64,000 nucleotides of DNA from Pseudoalteromonas gelatinilytica (GTDB taxonomy: Bacteria; Pseudomonadota; Gammaproteobacteria; Enterobacterales; Alteromonadaceae), in the NCBI RefSeq assembly GCF_001641615.1, contig NZ_LRRU01000002.1:1-64000 (forward strand), given 5' to 3'. The translations under genes were made by a program, and so were the position numbers. Shown piece by piece: positions 60,519 through 64,000 of the stretch; within the stretch, counting starts at the first letter, position 1, and each line of letters starts with the position of its first letter. The notes beneath the pieces were generated by a model. It was given only the letters and a program-made list of their open reading frames with translations. It made no database searches and was not told where the DNA came from.

Positions 60519-62444
60519 TTATAAACCTAAGCTGGTTTTAATGGTGTGCATTTGCTCTTGTAGGCGATGCTGGATATCACTAACCAGTGAGTTTGACTCA
60601 CTTACCTGCCCTTTCATGCTCTGCATTGATTGGCTAAAGTTTTCGAGTAAGGCATTTTGCTGTTTAGCAAGCTCCATAGCATCAAACGCGACTTTATTAG
60701 CATCTTGCGCGTTATCGGCAACGCCTTCTGAATTACGTTTAAGCTCTTGAGCATTTTGTGTTTGTAGCTCGGCATCATTTGCCAGTGCGCTAATTTGCTC
60801 CGATACCATGGTGGAGTTTTCACTTAATCGGTTTAGCTGATTGTTAATATCATCAAGCGAACCTTGTGTTTGTCTGGCAAGTTTTCGTACTTCATCGGCG
60901 ACAACTGCAAAGCCTCGACCATGCTCACCTGCACGTGCCGACTCAATCGCCGCATTCAATGCCAGCAAGTTTGTTTGCTCAGCAATGTTCTTGATTACTT
61001 CAATGACTTGGCCAACATCATCAACGCCTTTTAATAGCTCTTTTAAGCTACCTAGACCTTGCTCAACGCGCTCTTCAGTACGAGAGCTTGCGGTTAACAT
61101 GCTGTCGGCAAAGCCTAGGCTTTGCTCCATCGCACCAAAAGTTTGTTTGGCGTTGTCAGCCACTTGACCATTAATGTTATTGACCTGCTCACCAATGTGC
61201 TGAATATCACTTAATAAGCCTTGGTTTTGTTCCACCTGAGAGTGGCTGGCATCCGTTTGCTGAGCAATGGTATGTAAGTGCTCGCTCATCTCTAGCATAA
61301 AGTCATTAATAACTTTAAGCATTTGTGCTCGCTCTTCTGCCTCACCTCGCTGGCGCTCAATCAATTGATTAAAGTAATGGGCGATTTCACCGACTTCGGT
61401 TTTCGGATTTTTACTCTCGATATTTTTAAGCTCATTACTTTCAATCAAGAAAGCAAAGCCATCGCGCAACTGACGCAGTGGGTTAAGCACTTGGTTACGC
61501 TGAACAAAGTAAACGCCACCCGCTAAAACCACCAGCATGCCAATAGCCACGCAAAACACGATAAATACTTGTTGTTTAAGTTGGCTTTGTTCGTCTTTTA
61601 GTTTTTGCTCTGCACCGAGTACCGTTGCTGAAAGCGCACCGATTTGTTCGCGCAGTGCCTGCATACCGGTTTGACGTAGCTCAGCTTGTTCAAGGGTCGA
61701 TGCTAAATCACGTGGAAAGCGTTTAGGCCAACTACTTAGCTCTGCTTTAATGTCACCCGCTAAATCTTCAGCTTCTTCACCCAGAAACAAGGCGTCTTCA
61801 TCCACTTCGCTCATTACACCTAGGTTTTCGAGTCTATCGATTTTAGCAGCAAGAGCGTTTAGGTTTTCAACACTTTGATTGAGGCTATTTTTAGTGTCTT
61901 GATCAAAGTTGATCACCAACTTGTAAGTATACAAAGCAAGTGATGTCACTTCGCTGTAGTAGTCAGCAGCAAGTCGATAATACTCAAGAGCAAGCGCAGT
62001 TTGCGGCTCTGCTTTGCTTGCATAACCAATTAACGATGAGGCCGAGCCTGCCATTTGTCTTAACGAGTTATCGAGCAGTGCCATTTCGTTACCCGATAGC
62101 TTACCTAAAGCGCGATACTTACCATTAATGTCTTTATCGAGCTCTGTTAGCTGACTATTTAGCTGACCTGCAAGGTCATCAGGTAGCTCTGCTAAATGCT
62201 GCTTTTTAACATCGCTAATCAGCGTTGAGGCTTTATTTAAGTGTTGGCTGTCACCTTGCTCTAAATAATCATCAAGGTAACTTTTTAAATCAATAATGAT
62301 GGTGTTTTTCAGCTTATTATAAGCGTTATCTTGCTGCTCTAAGCCGAGTAAGGTTTGACTAGCCCAGAACAAGGTGGCTGCCAGTAAGATACTGGCGAGT
62401 GTGAGTAAAACGGCCAATAGCCGAGTAAATGATGACACGCGCAT
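60519..62444 (-). CDS. methyl-accepting chemotaxis protein
   Basis: This chemoreceptor (641 residues from ATG 62444) has a first membrane helix (about 8-30), a long helical periplasmic domain (about 31-280), a second helix (about 285-305), a HAMP linker (about 306-360) and a signalling domain with the hairpin tip [20 protein letters not shown] followed by [16 protein letters not shown]. The periplasmic part is a helical bundle without a recognisable ligand domain. No che genes are nearby, so it acts with a remote array. Confidence 0.92.
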   Translation of the reverse strand: MRVSSFTRLLAVLLTLASILLAATLFWASQTLLGLEQQDNAYNKLKNTIIIDLKSYLDDYLEQGDSQHLNKASTLISDVKKQHLAELPDDLAGQLNSQLTELDKDINGKYRALGKLSGNEMALLDNSLRQMAGSASSLIGYASKAEPQTALALEYYRLAADYYSEVTSLALYTYKLVINFDQDTKNSLNQSVENLNALAAKIDRLENLGVMSEVDEDALFLGEEAEDLAGDIKAELSSWPKRFPRDLASTLEQAELRQTGMQALREQIGALSATVLGAEQKLKDEQSQLKQQVFIVFCVAIGMLVVLAGGVYFVQRNQVLNPLRQLRDGFAFLIESNELKNIESKNPKTEVGEIAHYFNQLIERQRGEAEERAQMLKVINDFMLEMSEHLHTIAQQTDASHSQVEQNQGLLSDIQHIGEQVNNINGQVADNAKQTFGAMEQSLGFADSMLTASSRTEERVEQGLGSLKELLKGVDDVGQVIEVIKNIAEQTNLLALNAAIESARAGEHGRGFAVVADEVRKLARQTQGSLDDINNQLNRLSENSTMVSEQISALANDAELQTQNAQELKRNSEGVADNAQDANKVAFDAMELAKQQNALLENFSQSMQSMKGQVSESNSLVSDIQHRLQEQMHTIKTSLGL

Positions 62445-62563
62445 AAACGATATTCCCAAGTAACGTTACGCGCGTAGAATATTAACCTTTTATGACAATT
62501 TGATGTAAACCGTAAAAAATAACAGGTAAAAGCGATAACAACTAACCCAAAAGGGTTAAATAA

Positions 62564-62595
62564 ATACCAATTCGCTTAATATTGCGGATTAGTAT
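62564..62595 (-). terminator. hairpin at the end of rsmJ
   Basis: On the minus strand ATACTAATCCGC and GCGAATTGGTAT pair at ten of twelve positions around AATATTAA, followed by TTATTTAA. It begins at the rsmJ stop codon and may terminate it. The arm ATACCAATTCGC resembles the end of the MITE-like element at 32082. Confidence 0.5.
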
Positions 62596-63350
62596 CAGAC
62601 CATTGCAGCTTTTACGTATACATCAAAGCGGTTCTTTTTGGTTTTGATTTGCATACTCGGGGTTTTGTCATTTAGAAATGGGGCGTAATCAGGGCGCTTC
62701 ACGACGACTCGCTTACTGGCAAGTGGATAAGCAAATTCTAATAAATCATCAGCATCGCTGTCTGCACCGACGAGTTCTTGGAATACTCGCATTTCCTTTT
62801 TAACAAGGGCTGATTTTTCACGATGAGGAAACATAGGATCTAAGTACACAACATCAGGCACTTCGTTACATTGCGCCAGTAGAGTATGACTAGAGCCAAA
62901 CACTAAACTCATGTTTTCTTTCATCCAAGGGCCGATTTCTGCATCGTTATAGGCGCGTTCTAGGCCATCAAATAATAGCGCAGCAACCACTGGGTGGCGT
63001 TCATGCAAAATCACTTTACAGCCAAGTGATGCCAGTACAAAGCCATCGCGGCCAAGTCCTGCGGTGGCATCTAGCACCACAGGCGTGGCACCTTTGTTTA
63101 AACCAACCGCTTTTGCGATAGCCTGCCCTTTACCACCACCAAACTTACGTCGATGAGCTGCGGCACCCGTTACAAAATCAACATGGATAGCACCAAGCTT
63201 TGGCTCGTCCTTTTTCTTCAAGCTCAGACCTTGATCGTCATAATGAAGCGAAAAACCTGCATTTTGCTCAGCCCACTTGACCAAACCAAAACGCTGTTCA
63301 ATCGCATCTAAATAAGGACGCATTTCTTTAAAAGGACAATGAATTACCAC
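62595..63350 (-). CDS. rsmJ: 16S rRNA (guanine(1516)-N2)-methyltransferase RsmJ
   Basis: RsmJ (YhiQ) methylates G1516 of 16S rRNA. The 251-residue protein has [26 protein letters not shown] near residue 56, the SAM-binding [17 protein letters not shown] near residue 94, and the catalytic [20 protein letters not shown] near residue 168, matching E. coli RsmJ. The start is GTG 63350 with GGAG six bases upstream. It is separated by 43 bases from the next minus-strand gene. Confidence 0.95.
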   Translation of the reverse strand: MVIHCPFKEMRPYLDAIEQRFGLVKWAEQNAGFSLHYDDQGLSLKKKDEPKLGAIHVDFVTGAAAHRRKFGGGKGQAIAKAVGLNKGATPVVLDATAGLGRDGFVLASLGCKVILHERHPVVAALLFDGLERAYNDAEIGPWMKENMSLVFGSSHTLLAQCNEVPDVVYLDPMFPHREKSALVKKEMRVFQELVGADSDADDLLEFAYPLASKRVVVKRPDYAPFLNDKTPSMQIKTKKNRFDVYVKAAMV

Positions 63351-63393
63351 GCAAAACTCCGAGCTATCTGATTCGCCGCCAGTATAGCATGCC

Positions 63394-64000
63394 TTAAAAT
63401 AGCTCGATATCCGTTTGTGAGGTCACATCTTCGGTATCACTCGGCTCTGCCATTTTTTGTAAACTTGCTAAAAGCGAGCTTCGCGATTCGATAATGTGCT
63501 TTAACTGATACTTTATAAACGCCAAGTCTTCATTCAGTGAGGTAAACAGTAATTGCGTTTGTTTTAATTGCTGCAGGTGAAACGCAACTTCGTCGCTACT
63601 CGCCAAACCGCTTTGTTCAATAGATTTATTTAGCTCATCGAGTTGGGCGGCAAGCTTCTCAACAGCGTGTTCGCGAGAATCGCTGTTCAGATACATTTGA
63701 TCAGACAAGTCATTAAACGCATTACCAATTTGCTGTGCCTGCGTAAGCGCACGCTCATTGTTTTCCATGTCTTGTACTTTGGCGTTAGTCACCTCAAGAA
63801 TATGCGGGAATAAATCTTTGTAACGACCATACAGCTGGGCATCATCTAATGGCATATTCTTAACCAGCATCGATACTTTAGGGTAATTAATAATTGTGCG
63901 ATGGCTAAAATCAACAAAGCGATTCGCATCTCGGTGTTTTTCGAGTAGCTCTTGCTCAAGTGGACACACCCCGCCATCTGCACTACAAAATACGCCAACA
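63394..64000 (-). CDS. coiled-coil hypothetical protein, 5' end beyond window
   Basis: The frame is open from the right edge to the stop at 63394. A GTG at 63969 would give 191 residues, but the reading frame continues without a stop to position 64000 (upstream residues GVFCSADGG), so the gene probably starts outside. The visible part is almost entirely helical with strong heptad character (about 60-165: [17 protein letters not shown]), and a polar acidic end. No known domain was recognised. It precedes rsmJ on the same strand. Confidence 0.6.
   Translation of the reverse strand, partial: VGVFCSADGGVCPLEQELLEKHRDANRFVDFSHRTIINYPKVSMLVKNMPLDDAQLYGRYKDLFPHILEVTNAKVQDMENNERALTQAQQIGNAFNDLSDQMYLNSDSREHAVEKLAAQLDELNKSIEQSGLASSDEVAFHLQQLKQTQLLFTSLNEDLAFIKYQLKHIIESRSSLLASLQKMAEPSDTEDVTSQTDIELF

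Overview
The window reads as a chromosomal segment of a marine gammaproteobacterium of the Alteromonadales, most likely Pseudoalteromonas or a close relative. The housekeeping proteins (PyrE, Rph, YicC, SpoT, AsnC, RecG, DnaB, SlmA) follow their E. coli counterparts closely. The base composition is moderately AT-rich, and small families typical of Pseudoalteromonas, Shewanella and Vibrio (DUF3630-like, DUF2960-like, MaoP/DUF413) are present. The genus call is an inference from gene content, not a database result.

Layout. 1-665: the 5' end of a 16S rRNA gene on the minus strand with its leader, boxA and two tandem rrn promoters. 666-13.3 kb: a conserved core of pyrE-rph, yicC, gmk, rpoZ-spoT-ridA, a FapA-like gene, divergent asnA/asnC, and trmH-recG. 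13.3-22.8 kb: a porin behind a Pho box, hdfR/maoP, a double-receiver diguanylate cyclase, rarD, recQ with a small partner, an Omp85-type barrel and a short MscS. 22.8-32 kb: a 55-codon membrane peptide behind a MerR-type promoter, the rimB-rimK-desuccinylase operon, zntB, rof, tRNA-Arg(CCG), a small HTH protein, a probable thiamine-uptake trio, and alr-dnaB. 32-38 kb: a MITE-like repeat, an ECF sigma/anti-sigma/DUF4097 operon, and five type IV minor-pilin genes without pilY1. 38-43.3 kb: rpsF-priB-rpsR-rplI, rpmB-rpmG, radC, coaBC and slmA.

43.3-56.2 kb is the accessory part. Intergenic regions carry tandem arrays with a strict 7-bp period and different but related heptamer words (CTAGGTG, CTATCAG, CCGTCAG, CTAGCAA/CTTTCCC, CTAGTAA/CTAGTTC). 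They flank a four-helix-bundle protein gene, sit upstream of a PAS-GGDEF gene, and punctuate a run of five minus-strand genes that looks like an orphan immunity array: two Imm33-like paralogues, two HEAT-like proteins and a small bL12-like protein. Parts of the spacers in that run are themselves duplicated. Between 44.1 and 52.5 kb are an S9 peptidase, a periplasmic catalase-peroxidase and two GGDEF proteins. 56.2-64 kb returns to ordinary genes: a YhiN-type flavoprotein, a secreted subtilisin with two PPC domains, a peroxiredoxin, a chemoreceptor, rsmJ and a gene running off the right edge.

How genes work together: ribosome, (p)ppGpp and rRNA functions share the left part. Three GGDEF proteins with and without inhibitory sites, a FapA-like protein, minor pilins and a chemoreceptor point to surface lifestyle control. 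The thiamine trio, the RimK trio and the ECF operon are each self-contained units. The least explained signals are the heptamer arrays with the four-helix-bundle gene and immunity-like genes between them, and the 19-bp-spacer promoter in front of the 55-residue membrane peptide.
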